A stretch of 64,000 bases of DNA from Myxococcales bacterium (GTDB taxonomy: Bacteria > Myxococcota > B64-G9), in NCBI GenBank assembly GCA_012798435.1, contig JAAZNF010000084.1, forward strand, positions 62,001-126,000, in the 5' to 3' direction. Shown here piece by piece: positions 1 through 9,317 of this stretch; position 1 is the stretch's first letter, and each line of letters starts with the position of its first letter. The notes beneath the pieces are model-generated. The model was not told where the DNA came from. It saw only the letters and a list, made by a program, of their open reading frames with translations, and searched no databases. The position numbers were made by a program, and so were the translations under genes.

Positions 1-208
1 AACACGGGCCGCGCTGCCCGGGTATCCCACTCCCACGAGGGCAATGGACGCGGCGGGACGAAGGTTGGGTCGGTGGCGCCAGGACATAGAGGATCGTCGA
101 TTGACCGGGAAACTACCAAAACGCTCGCACGCTGGCAAGAAAAACCGCCCGCCTCGCGCTTGACGAAGAACTATTCGGATATAACTTGTCCACATAAGGA
201 GGTGCGCC

Positions 209-436
209 ATGTCAAACCTGTTACGGAAGAATATCCATCCGATGGAACGGGTCGTTCGCTTCTTGCTGGGGTCTTTCTTGCTCAGCCTGATCTTCTGGGG
301 CCCGCAAACGTGGTGGGGACTGATCGGCCTGGTCCCACTCGCCACGGCTTTCGTCGGGAGCTGCCCGCTGTACACTCTGCTGGGCCTCACCACCTGCCGC
401 CGCTGCGAGAATCCCTCCCCGTCGGGAAGCGCCTGA
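209..436 (+). CDS. DUF2892/YgaP-like small inner-membrane protein
   Basis: 75 aa, N-terminal 'NIHPMERVVRFLLG' followed by hydrophobic segments and 'GSCPLYTLLGLTTC', typical of DUF2892; AAGGAGG RBS upstream. Confidence 0.75.
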   Translation: MSNLLRKNIHPMERVVRFLLGSFLLSLIFWGPQTWWGLIGLVPLATAFVGSCPLYTLLGLTTCRRCENPSPSGSA

Positions 437-458
437 AGCCAGCCTCCGTCCGGGTGCT

Positions 459-1967
459 TCATTCCTCTCCCTTTTCCGCCGAGCCGCCCGTATTGGGCTG
501 GTGGGGGCGGAACCCTCGGTACTCTCCGAAGGGCCGCGCGCGAAACCGGGCTCCCAACGAGCGCGCCAGCCGCTCGCAGGCGGCGAGGTCCACGCCGGGC
601 AGGGCCACCGCCGTGGCCACGACCGTGGGGATCTCCTGGGCCGCGCGCCGGATGAAATCGCACATTGCATCGAAAGCCGCCTGCGGATCCGGGGGCTGAC
701 ACAGGCGGGCGTAGCTTTTCACGTCTGGGGCGTTGAGGCTCACGGAGACGGTGTCCACCGCGCCGCGCAGCTCCGAGACGATGTCTCGCCCGAGGACCAG
801 GCTGGCCAGGCCATCGGTGTTCACCCGTACCCGCTGTCCCTCGTCGCGGAGCTTCCGTCCCACTTCGATCACGACCTCCGCGCGCAGCAAGGGTTCGCCC
901 ACGCCGCAGAAGACCGCCTCGGCGTAGCGCTCGCCCGACGCCTCCCGGTAGGCCGCCAGCACCTCCGCCGGGGTGGGTTCGCGCCGCAGCGCCAGCGGGA
1001 TGTCGCCCAGCAGGTGTCCCCCGCGTTTCAAGCAAAAGCGGCAGGCCAGGGTGCAGCGGTTGGTCACGTTGAGGTACAGCGCTTCCTTGACCTGGTAGGC
1101 GATCCGTCCGGGCGGTGCCGCTTCCCGCGCGTCGAGGCGAAGCACGCGGCGCACGGTGGCGCTGGTGACGCTGCCGATCTCCTCGGCGGAGAGGCCCCGC
1201 AGCTTTCCCAGCGCCTGCGCGATCTCGGCCACCCGCGCCGGCTCGTTGCGGCGCCCGCGGAAGGGCACCGGCGTGAGGTAGGGCGCGTCGGTCTCCAGCA
1301 CCAGCCGCTCCAGGGGAACGTCGCGGACCGAGCGGCGCAGCTTCTCGGCGTTCGGAAAGGTGAGAATCCCGTTGATCCCGAAGGCGAAACCCAGGTCCAG
1401 ACCCGTTCGCAGCAGGCTCTCTTCACCGGTGAAACAGTGGATGATGCCTCCTGTGAGACCCGCAGACTCCTCCGTCAAAATGCGGGCCACCTCGCCGTGA
1501 TCGTCGCGGGCATGGATGACCAGCGGCAGGCGCAGACGGCGGGCCAGGCGTACGAAATCCCGGAACAGGACCCGTTGCACCTCGCGGGGCGAGAGATCGT
1601 AGTGGAAGTCGAGCCCCACCTCGCCGATGGCCACCACCTTGGGGTGGAGGGCCTGCATGGAAAGCCGTCCCAACACCCGGCGGCGGCGCGCCTCCCAGAG
1701 CGATCGCTGGGGGGCGGGAATGGGCGCGGTCGGCGAGCCTTCGAATTTGAGTCCCAGGGAGGCGTCGTGGGGATGAACGCCGACGGTGGCCCACAGGCGC
1801 TCGTCCGCGGCGGCCAAGCGCAGCGCCTCCCGGACGCTGGTATCGCCATCGCCGGAGCCCACCAGCACGATGCCTTCCAGCCCGGCCTCCCAGGCGCGGG
1901 CGAGCACGTCGCCGCGATCGGCGGCGAAGTCGGAGAAGTCGAGGTGGGCGTGGGAGTCGAAGTACAT
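459..1967 (-). CDS. TatD family hydrolase fused to a C-terminal radical SAM domain
   Basis: N-term 'MYFDSHAHLDF', 'GEVGLDFHYD', 'LVIHARDDHGEV', 'LETDAPYLTP' (TatD); C-term 'LNVTNRCTLACRFCLKRGG' (CxxxCxxC radical SAM) and 'FCGVGEPLLR'. Confidence 0.88.
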   Translation of the reverse strand: MYFDSHAHLDFSDFAADRGDVLARAWEAGLEGIVLVGSGDGDTSVREALRLAAADERLWATVGVHPHDASLGLKFEGSPTAPIPAPQRSLWEARRRRVLGRLSMQALHPKVVAIGEVGLDFHYDLSPREVQRVLFRDFVRLARRLRLPLVIHARDDHGEVARILTEESAGLTGGIIHCFTGEESLLRTGLDLGFAFGINGILTFPNAEKLRRSVRDVPLERLVLETDAPYLTPVPFRGRRNEPARVAEIAQALGKLRGLSAEEIGSVTSATVRRVLRLDAREAAPPGRIAYQVKEALYLNVTNRCTLACRFCLKRGGHLLGDIPLALRREPTPAEVLAAYREASGERYAEAVFCGVGEPLLRAEVVIEVGRKLRDEGQRVRVNTDGLASLVLGRDIVSELRGAVDTVSVSLNAPDVKSYARLCQPPDPQAAFDAMCDFIRRAAQEIPTVVATAVALPGVDLAACERLARSLGARFRARPFGEYRGFRPHQPNTGGSAEKGEE

Positions 1968-1972
1968 GAGTG

Positions 1973-2677
1973 TCAGTCTGCCGCCTTTTCAGCGAGGAAC
2001 TCCTGGAGCGCTTGTTGGGCCAGCGCCGCCAGCTCCGGGTCGGACGGGTCGCGGGCAGTGCGCTCCAACACCGGGATGGCGCGCGCGTCACCGAGCAGCG
2101 AAAGCCCCCGCGCCGCGTCGAGCCGGTGGATGTCTCGTTCGTCCTCGAGCACCCCGCGCAGCAGCTCGAGGGCTCCCGGCAGGCGCAGGGCTCCGGCCAG
2201 CTCCAGGGCGAAACCGCGCTCCTCGGCGCGCGTCGAGGTTTGGCAACGCTCCAGGTGGGCGGTCCCGCTGGCGTCGCCCATGACGTGCAGCGCGGCGGCG
2301 GCCTGCAGGCGTTCCAGCGGGTGTAGCCAGCGGCGGGCGAAGAACCGCTGCACCGGTTCGAGGGCGGCGGGTGCGGCCAACCGGGTGAGCCCGCGCAGCG
2401 CCTCGAAACAAAGGTCGCGCTTGTCCAGGGCCCAGACCAGCACCTCGACGCCTGCATCGTCACCGAGGACCGACAGGGCCACGGCGGCGCGAAAGGCGCT
2501 GATGGGATCCGGATCCGAGAGCAAGGCCCGGATGGCCGGCGCCGACAGAGCGTCTCGGGCCTCGGCCAGCGCCTCGGCGGCATCGGCGCGCTCGACCGAG
2601 TCCGAGGAGCCGAGCGCGGCGCGGGCCCGGGCCAGAGAATCGGCGGTGTCGTGGGGCGGAGGGAGCTTCATGGTCAC
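1973..2677 (-). CDS. HEAT-repeat domain protein
   Basis: Repeated ~30-aa helical units (ALSDPDPISAFRAAVALSVLGD..., RLDAARGLSLLGDARAIPVLE). Confidence 0.7.
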   Translation of the reverse strand: MTMKLPPPHDTADSLARARAALGSSDSVERADAAEALAEARDALSAPAIRALLSDPDPISAFRAAVALSVLGDDAGVEVLVWALDKRDLCFEALRGLTRLAAPAALEPVQRFFARRWLHPLERLQAAAALHVMGDASGTAHLERCQTSTRAEERGFALELAGALRLPGALELLRGVLEDERDIHRLDAARGLSLLGDARAIPVLERTARDPSDPELAALAQQALQEFLAEKAAD

Positions 2678-2680
2678 GCG

Positions 2681-4624
2681 TCAGTGCACCGACTCGCCGG
2701 CAGCGAGGTCTCCGGCGAACTCGGCGATGACCACCCGCTCACCGCCCGGGCCGGCCGCCAGCAGCATGCCGCGCGACTCCACGCCCATGAGCTTGGCCGG
2801 CTTGAGGTTGCAAAGCAGGAGGATGCGGCGGCCGACCAGGCTCTCCGGGGTATAGGCCTTTCCGATCCCGGCCACCACCTGTCGCGGTTCTGCTTCGCCC
2901 ACGTCCACCATCAGGCGCAGCAGCTTGTCGCTCTTCTTGATCCGCTCCGCGGAGCGGACCAGGCCCACGCGAAGGTCGATCTTCTGGAAGTCCTCGATGG
3001 CGATCTGGGGCTTCTCCGGCGGCGGTTGCGAGGGCTTGGCCTCCTGGGCGGCGGGCGCGAACTGGCCGAGAAGGCTCTGTGCCCGTTCGGGCTCGATGCG
3101 CGGGAACAGTGGTGCGCCCTTCTGGAGGAGGGTCCCCGCCGCCAGCCCGCCCCAGCGGGCCACGCGCTCCCGGGACAGCTCGGCCTGCTCGGGGCGCAGC
3201 CCGAGTTGCGAGAGCATGGCCTCGGCGGTGCTGGGCATGAACGGGTGCAGCAGCACGCCGATCACCCGCAGGCTCTCCAACGCGTCGTACACCACCGTGT
3301 TCAGGCGCTCCAGGCGGCCTTCCTTGTGCAGCGTCCAGGGGCCTGCCTCGTCCATGAAGCGGTTGGCCTCCCGCACCAGCTCCCAGATGGAGAGGAGGGC
3401 GCGGTGAAACTGGAAGTTCTCCAGGTGCTCGGCGGATTCCTTCACTGCGCGCAGGCCGACCTCGACCAGGTGCTGCTCCAGCCCCTCGCGCGCGCCCGGG
3501 GTCGGCACCTCGCCACGGGTGTACTTCTCGGCCACCGTGACCACCCGCCGCAGCAGGTTGCCCAGGTCGTTGGCCAGCTCGGCGTTGACGCGCCCGATCA
3601 GCGCCGGGTGCGAGAAGTCGCCGTCCAACCCGAAGGGCACCTCGCGCAGCAAGAAGAAACGTACCGCGTCCGCGCCGTAGGCGTCGATCAGCGCGTGCGG
3701 CTCCACCACGTTGCGCAGCGACTTGGACATCTTCTCGCCGTTGATGGTCCAGAAGCCGTGGGCGTACACCCGTCGCGGTAGCGGCAAGCCCGCCGAGAGC
3801 AGGAAGGTGGGCCAGTACACCGCGTGGAAACGCAGGATGTCTTTGCCGATGAGGTGTACGTCCGCCGGCCAGAAGCGCGAGAAGAGCTCGCCGCCCGAGT
3901 CGCTCCCGTCCCAGCCCAGGGCCGAGATGTAGTTGGCCAGCGCGTCGATCCACACGTAGATCACGTGGGCCGGATCGTCCGGCACCGGCACGCCCCAGGA
4001 GAACGAGGTGCGCGAGACCGACAGGTCGCGCAGGCCCTCGCGGATGAAGCTCGTAATCTCGTTGCGCCGGATCTCCGGCTGCACGAAGTCGGGGTGCTCT
4101 TCGATGTGGCGCAGCAACGCCTCCTGGTAGCGCGACATGCGGAAGAAGTAGCTCTTCTCCTTCATGCGTTCCAGCGGGCGCTGGTGCAGGGGGCAGCGGC
4201 CGTCCGGGACCTGCGTCTCGGTGAAGTACTCCTCGCAGCCGGTGCAATACAGCCCCTCGTACTCGCCCAGGTAGATGTCGCCGCGCTCCCGCACGCGGGA
4301 GAACAGCCGCTGCACCACCCGCTGGTGGCGCTCCTCGGTGGTGCGGATGAAGTCGTCGAACCGGATGTCCAATCGCTTCCACAGGGCGCGGAATCGCTCC
4401 ACCACCTGGTCGGCCAGCTGAATGGGCCGCATGCCCTGGGCCCGGGCGGCCTTGTCGATCTTCAGCCCATGCTCGTCGGTGCCGGTGAGGAAGCGCACCT
4501 CGCGACCGGCCGAACGGTGGTAGCGCGCCATCACGTCGGCGGCGATGGTGGTGTAGGCGTGGCCGATGTGGGGCACGTCGTTGACGTAGTAAATGGGGGT
4601 GGTGACATAGAAGGTCTGGTTCAT
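2681..4624 (-). CDS. metG: Methionyl-tRNA synthetase with C-terminal tRNA-binding (Trbp111-like) domain
   Basis: 'YYVNDVPHIGHAYTT' HIGH motif, 'KMSKSLRN' KMSKS motif, C-term 'IDLRVGLVRSAERIKKSDKLLRLMVDVG'. Confidence 0.97.
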   Translation of the reverse strand: MNQTFYVTTPIYYVNDVPHIGHAYTTIAADVMARYHRSAGREVRFLTGTDEHGLKIDKAARAQGMRPIQLADQVVERFRALWKRLDIRFDDFIRTTEERHQRVVQRLFSRVRERGDIYLGEYEGLYCTGCEEYFTETQVPDGRCPLHQRPLERMKEKSYFFRMSRYQEALLRHIEEHPDFVQPEIRRNEITSFIREGLRDLSVSRTSFSWGVPVPDDPAHVIYVWIDALANYISALGWDGSDSGGELFSRFWPADVHLIGKDILRFHAVYWPTFLLSAGLPLPRRVYAHGFWTINGEKMSKSLRNVVEPHALIDAYGADAVRFFLLREVPFGLDGDFSHPALIGRVNAELANDLGNLLRRVVTVAEKYTRGEVPTPGAREGLEQHLVEVGLRAVKESAEHLENFQFHRALLSIWELVREANRFMDEAGPWTLHKEGRLERLNTVVYDALESLRVIGVLLHPFMPSTAEAMLSQLGLRPEQAELSRERVARWGGLAAGTLLQKGAPLFPRIEPERAQSLLGQFAPAAQEAKPSQPPPEKPQIAIEDFQKIDLRVGLVRSAERIKKSDKLLRLMVDVGEAEPRQVVAGIGKAYTPESLVGRRILLLCNLKPAKLMGVESRGMLLAAGPGGERVVIAEFAGDLAAGESVH

Positions 4625-4645
4625 CGGTCATCTGCCTTTCGTTGC

Positions 4646-5992
4646 TTACGAGGTGGGAGCCGCGCCGCCCGGCGCGGGGCCAGTGGAGGGTGCCGGACCC
4701 CCGCCGGGACTCGCGTTGCCGGGCCCCGGCGGGCGGCCTTTGCCCGAACGGTGCCTGCGACGCCGGCGCTTGCGGCCTTCCGACGGGCGGTTCTCGGCGT
4801 TGCCTCCAGCGCTCGGGGTGTGTGTGCCCGCCGCGGTGGGCGCGCTCGGCCTGGCGCCGGACCCTTCAGTTGCGGAAGGCGGGTGTTGCTTCTCCGGGTG
4901 TTGGGGAGGTGCCGGAATGGGACGTTCGGGCCGGACCGGGGAAGGTGGCACGGGTTCTTCCGGTGCCGGGGGAGGCGCCGGCTTCTTCCCGGTCTTGAAC
5001 TCCTCGAGCGTCATGACGACGATCTGGTCCGGAAGCTGCAACCGCAACCGGCCCCCCAACACGTCCACGTCGAGCACCCGGGCGGAGCCCAGGTGGGTCT
5101 CCACCGTCTTTCCCACCTTGGGAAAGTCCTTGCGCAGGGCGCGGTAGGTCTCGTCCTCGAACACCAGGCAACACATCAACCGGCCGCACAGTCCGGAGAC
5201 CTTCTGCGGGTTGAGCGCCAGGCCCTGGGTCTTGGCCATCTTGATGGAAACCGGCACGAAGCGCCGCAGGTAGCGGGAGCAGCACAGCGGTTGGCCGCAG
5301 ATGCCGATGCCACCCAGCATCTTGGACTCGTCGCGCACGCCGATCTGGCGCATCTCGATGCGCACGTGAAGATCGCGGGCCAGCTCCCGCACCAGCGTAC
5401 GGAAGTCCACCCGGCCATCGGCCGAGAAGAAGAACACCGCCTTGTTCCCCCCGTGGAGGTACACCACGCGGATGAGCTTCATGGGCAGGCGCTGCTCGGC
5501 GATCTTCTTCTGGGCCAGCTCGAAGGCCTCCTCTTCCCGCTTCTGGTTGCGGCGCAGGAGCATCAGGTCCTCGGTGCCCACCTTGCGCAACACCGGGCGC
5601 AGCGAGATGCCTTTGGGATTGGGGGTGACGAACACCACCGATCCCAGGTTGAGATCCTTCTCGTTGTCCACCACCACCCGGTCGCCTACCTTGAGGGTGA
5701 GTGCGCGCGCGTCGAAGGCCGTCACCTGACCGTCCGGCAAGAGCACACCGACCACGGCGGTCGCCGAAGTGGCGGTGGGGGGCGGTGGCCGGGGCTGGGT
5801 CAGCTCGCCCGGGCCGCGCTGGATGCACACCGCACGGGCCGTCTCCTCGGCGAGGTGCTCCTCGTCATCGGGACCAGCCTCGATCCGGGCCAGGGCTTCC
5901 TCGGGCGTGTCATCCAGGGGCGAGGCGGACTCTTCATCGTCCACGTCTTCGGCGGGAGGAAGGATCGGTGGCTTTTCGTCGGTCGGGTTCAC
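4646..5992 (-). CDS. ricT: PSP1 domain (RicT/YaaT-like) protein with Pro-rich and basic C-terminal tail
   Basis: PSP1 core with 'GIGICGQPLCCSRYL' and 'GLCGRLMCCLVFE'; GTG start overlapping the holB stop. Confidence 0.88.
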   Translation of the reverse strand: MNPTDEKPPILPPAEDVDDEESASPLDDTPEEALARIEAGPDDEEHLAEETARAVCIQRGPGELTQPRPPPPTATSATAVVGVLLPDGQVTAFDARALTLKVGDRVVVDNEKDLNLGSVVFVTPNPKGISLRPVLRKVGTEDLMLLRRNQKREEEAFELAQKKIAEQRLPMKLIRVVYLHGGNKAVFFFSADGRVDFRTLVRELARDLHVRIEMRQIGVRDESKMLGGIGICGQPLCCSRYLRRFVPVSIKMAKTQGLALNPQKVSGLCGRLMCCLVFEDETYRALRKDFPKVGKTVETHLGSARVLDVDVLGGRLRLQLPDQIVVMTLEEFKTGKKPAPPPAPEEPVPPSPVRPERPIPAPPQHPEKQHPPSATEGSGARPSAPTAAGTHTPSAGGNAENRPSEGRKRRRRRHRSGKGRPPGPGNASPGGGPAPSTGPAPGGAAPTS

Positions 5993-7041
5993 GGTTCTCT
6001 CACCGAGAGTAAAAAGGATTCCATGGTCAGGCGCGGGTTGGCGTTGGCCTGCATCGCCGCGCGGGCGGCCTGCAGGCTGTCGATCCAGGAGAACAACCGC
6101 TCGTGCCCTGCGCTATCTGCGATGGCCTGCGCCTGCGCCTCGAGGTCCGGGTTGATGAGCTGCGCCTCCTTGGCGCCCAGCGAGAGCAACAGCGCGTCGC
6201 GTAGCCAGGCCTCGATCCGGTCCAGGACGAGCTGCGCCTGCTCGCGGCCTTCTCCGCCCGCGCTCTGCTCCTCCGCGAAGGAGAGCGCGTCCTCCAGATC
6301 GCCCTGGAAAACGCGGCGCAGCGCCTCCACGGTCGCGGCGCGCGCCGTCAGTTCTTCACTCTCGGCCAGCTCCAGGCCCCGGCCGGGGCTGCCCTGCGCC
6401 AGGGCGGCAAGCGCCCCTGCCGGCTCGGCGGCGAGGCCGGCCTTCTCCGAGAGAAGTTGGGCCACCGCCGCCTGGGGCACCGGCCCGAAGCTGACCGATT
6501 GGCAGCGCGAGCGAACCGTTGGCAGCAGGGCCTCGGGGTTCGCCGTGCACAGGATGATCACCGAGTCCGGGGTCGGTTCCTCGAGTGTCTTCAGGAAGCG
6601 GTTCTGGGTGTTCAGGTTCATGCGCTCGGCGTCCACCACCACCAGCACCTTGGCCCGCCCCAAACTGGGACGGTGCCGAAAGAGGTTGGCCGCCTCGTCC
6701 AGGTCGGAGACGCGGATCTGATCCGAGGGGGCCTTCTTCTCTTTGTCCTTGTGCCCCTCGTCCTCGCGCAGGCCGCGGGTGGCGAGCTCTTCCTCGCTGG
6801 CGAGCAGCCGCACGTCGGGATGGGTTCCGCGCGCGACCCGGGTGCAGGACTCGCACACGCCGCACGGCTCGGGCGCCGGGCAGGCGAGCGCCGCGGCGAA
6901 GGCCCAGGCCACTCGCTCCTTGCCCACGCCGCGCGGGCCTGAGAACAGGTAAGCGTGCGCCACTCGGCCGCCACGCCGGGCGTTCTCCAGACGGGCGATG
7001 ACCGCCTCGTGGCCCAGAATGTCGCGGTACACCGGCAACAT
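5989..7041 (-). CDS. holB: DNA polymerase III delta' subunit
   Basis: 'GHEAVIARLENARRGGRVAHAYLFSGPRGVGKERVAWAFA', 'NRFLKTLEEPTPDSVIILCT'. Confidence 0.92.
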   Translation of the reverse strand: MLPVYRDILGHEAVIARLENARRGGRVAHAYLFSGPRGVGKERVAWAFAAALACPAPEPCGVCESCTRVARGTHPDVRLLASEEELATRGLREDEGHKDKEKKAPSDQIRVSDLDEAANLFRHRPSLGRAKVLVVVDAERMNLNTQNRFLKTLEEPTPDSVIILCTANPEALLPTVRSRCQSVSFGPVPQAAVAQLLSEKAGLAAEPAGALAALAQGSPGRGLELAESEELTARAATVEALRRVFQGDLEDALSFAEEQSAGGEGREQAQLVLDRIEAWLRDALLLSLGAKEAQLINPDLEAQAQAIADSAGHERLFSWIDSLQAARAAMQANANPRLTMESFLLSVREP

Positions 7042-7105
7042 GCGGCTTCCTCCGGGCGGGGATTCTCCAGGAAGGCCCGCGCATTGTCAAAGGAATCTGA
7101 CGAGT

Positions 7106-7747
7106 TCAGAAAACCAGGCCGACCCGCAGCAGGTTGAGGTTGAGCCCGCCGGCGAGCGCCGTGCGCCGCGCGCGCGCCGTCTCGAACAGGTCGAAGTCGG
7201 CATGGAAGAACGACCCCTCGAGGCAACCCAGGCACACCCCGGCGTACACCCCGATCACCGGCTCCAGCACCAGCGGCCCGAGCCGGAAGCGATAGCCGAA
7301 GTCGAGGCCCAACCCGATCTCGCCATCCTCGCCGTTCACTCCCTGGGCTTCGGCGGCGGCGCAACCTTCTGCGGGAGGAGTCGTTCCTCGCGCGCCCCAG
7401 GTCGTCAGACGCCGGGCGCGGAGCTTCGGCTGGAGGAACCAGCCCCGGCTACCGCCGGCGGGGAAAAATCGCACCCCGACCGCGACGCTTCCTCCCGCCG
7501 AGCGGCTCTCGCAACCGTACCAGCCGCCCCGGGTATACATGCCCTCGATGACCAGGATGGCGCCGCTCTGGAGCACCACGTCCAGCCCTGCCGAAGCGTA
7601 CCCGAGGCCCGCCGCGCCGAGAAAGACGCTGCCCAGGGGCTCGACCCAGATCGCCCCATGCTCGACCCGTTGCGCCAGAGCCGGCCCCGTGGCTGCAGCG
7701 AGCCAGAGGGCCACGACAAAAGGCAATTGACACCTCGGGTGCGCCAT
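7106..7747 (-). CDS. Secreted, probable outer-membrane beta-barrel protein
   Basis: Start chosen at 'MAHPRCQLPFVVALWLAAATGPALAQ' signal peptide; alternating amphipathic strands. Confidence 0.6.
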   Translation of the reverse strand: MAHPRCQLPFVVALWLAAATGPALAQRVEHGAIWVEPLGSVFLGAAGLGYASAGLDVVLQSGAILVIEGMYTRGGWYGCESRSAGGSVAVGVRFFPAGGSRGWFLQPKLRARRLTTWGARGTTPPAEGCAAAEAQGVNGEDGEIGLGLDFGYRFRLGPLVLEPVIGVYAGVCLGCLEGSFFHADFDLFETARARRTALAGGLNLNLLRVGLVF

Positions 7748-7814
7748 GTTACCGTGCCGCCTTGATTCGGGAGTCAATCTCGTCCGATACCCATTCTCAT
7801 CCAAGGAGGAAAAA

Positions 7815-8144
7815 ATGCCAACCCCGAAAGAGATTTTCGAACAGAAGCTCCCCGGCCAGCTCAAGGCCAAGGGCGACGCCGTGACCAAGGTGAACGCCAT
7901 CTACCAGTTCGTGATCAACGGCGCCAACGGTGGCAAGTGGTGGGTCGACGCCACCAAGTCCGGCGGCGAGGTCGGCACCGGCGACAAGGAAGGCGCCAAG
8001 TGCACCATCACCATGAACGACAACGATTTCGTGGACATGGTGACGGGCAAGCTGAACGGCCAGATGGCCTTCATGACCGGCAAGCTCAAGATCAAGGGCG
8101 ACATGAGCCTGGCCCTCAAGCTCGGCAGCATCCTGGGGATGTAA
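7815..8144 (+). CDS. SCP2 sterol-binding domain protein
   Basis: 'INGANGGKWWVDATKSGGEVGTGDKEGAKCTITMNDNDFVDMVTGKLNGQMAFMTGKLKIKGDMSLALKL'; RBS AAGGAGGA. Confidence 0.9.
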   Translation: MPTPKEIFEQKLPGQLKAKGDAVTKVNAIYQFVINGANGGKWWVDATKSGGEVGTGDKEGAKCTITMNDNDFVDMVTGKLNGQMAFMTGKLKIKGDMSLALKLGSILGM

Positions 8145-8146
8145 CC

Positions 8147-9313
8147 CTACCTGCCCTCGTCCGGGGAGGACGGCGCGTCCAGCACCGTCACCTCGGCCAG
8201 GCACCCCCCGGCGGCGGGATCCGCTCCCGGCTCGAGCGCCTCCACGGTGAGGGTGAGCCGCTGGGCGGGAATGCGCCGCGACAAGACCACCAGGGTCTGC
8301 AGGGCGAAGCTCTTGCCGGGAAGGGCGAAGTCCGCGCTCCCGAACACCTCGCCTTCGGGTGACCCGTGTCGGTCGATGGCCAGGGTTGTCTTGTCATCGA
8401 GCCGGAGCGAGAGCCGGATCAAGCGGCCGTGTTTTCGCCACCGTGCCTCATCGGCGGCGCAGCCGGGGACGATGCGCAGGGCGCGCACCGCGCTGCCCTC
8501 CGGCAGCCGGAGCGAGAGGGTCGGCTTTTCTTTCTCCGAGGGGGGCGCGAAGGTCCACTCGGTGCCGACGTCACCATCGCTGGCGGCGGCTGTCTCCGGC
8601 GGGCCCTGGGGAGTCGCAGCCACCGGGCACAGGAAATTCGCTTCTCGGGTAGAGGCCAGGCGGTAGGTTTGCTCGTGGTAGCGGTACGAGGTTTCGCGGG
8701 CGCCGATGATGGCCGCGGTCGGGCCCGTCTTTCCGAGGAGCAAGACGCGTTTTTCTTCGGTCCGCAGAGTGAGCGCGGGCATGCCCTCGACACCTTCCGC
8801 CACGCTCAGGCCCGGCCGCGACGGCCCCAGGCGCAGTTCGGGCCTCGGGACCCGGCCGGCGTCCTCCTCGGAATGCACCACGCGGTACTCCCCGGCGAAG
8901 ATCTCCCGAGACCCGGTCGCTTCGAGCAGGAACAGGCGCACCCGGTGCAGCTCCTCGTCGGGGCTGTCCTCGAAGACATCGAGGCGCAGGGCGCGCCGGG
9001 AGCCGACGGCGATCTCGGCCAGCGGCAGCGCCTCGTCGCCCGGGGATTTTTCGGACCGCCAGCGCAGGCGATAGCGCCCCGGCGCCCAGCTCTGCCACAG
9101 CGAAAGCCCGATGCCGTCGTCCGAACGCTCCACCACCACGAGGTGTGGCTCGGCTGTACCGGGGAGCCGGATCTCCTGTTCGGAGATCACGGTGTGGCCG
9201 CTTTTGGCAAACTCGAAGAGGTGCTCGGTGCCCGAAGCTCCCTCGGCGCGGGCAGGGGTGGCCAGCGTAGTGGCGAGGCAGGCGAGCAACGGAGCCAAGA
9301 GTCGGTGGCGCAT
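8147..9313 (-). CDS. Secreted hypothetical protein with discoidin/NADase-type glycan-binding-like region
   Basis: Signal peptide 'MRHRLLAPLLACLATTLATPARA'; 'AASDGDVGTEWTFAPP...LSLRLPEGSAVRALRIVPG'. Confidence 0.55.
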   Translation of the reverse strand: MRHRLLAPLLACLATTLATPARAEGASGTEHLFEFAKSGHTVISEQEIRLPGTAEPHLVVVERSDDGIGLSLWQSWAPGRYRLRWRSEKSPGDEALPLAEIAVGSRRALRLDVFEDSPDEELHRVRLFLLEATGSREIFAGEYRVVHSEEDAGRVPRPELRLGPSRPGLSVAEGVEGMPALTLRTEEKRVLLLGKTGPTAAIIGARETSYRYHEQTYRLASTREANFLCPVAATPQGPPETAAASDGDVGTEWTFAPPSEKEKPTLSLRLPEGSAVRALRIVPGCAADEARWRKHGRLIRLSLRLDDKTTLAIDRHGSPEGEVFGSADFALPGKSFALQTLVVLSRRIPAQRLTLTVEALEPGADPAAGGCLAEVTVLDAPSSPDEGR

Positions 9314-9317
9314 GAGA

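Noticed and set aside
501-2855. 784-aa plus-strand ORF
   Set aside because: Shadow ORF antisense to tatD-rSAM, the HEAT protein and metG; low-complexity Arg/Ala/Gly/His-rich translation without domains, a common artefact of high GC
3824-6721. 965-aa plus-strand ORF
   Set aside because: Antisense to metG, ricT and holB, which all show clear family motifs on the minus strand
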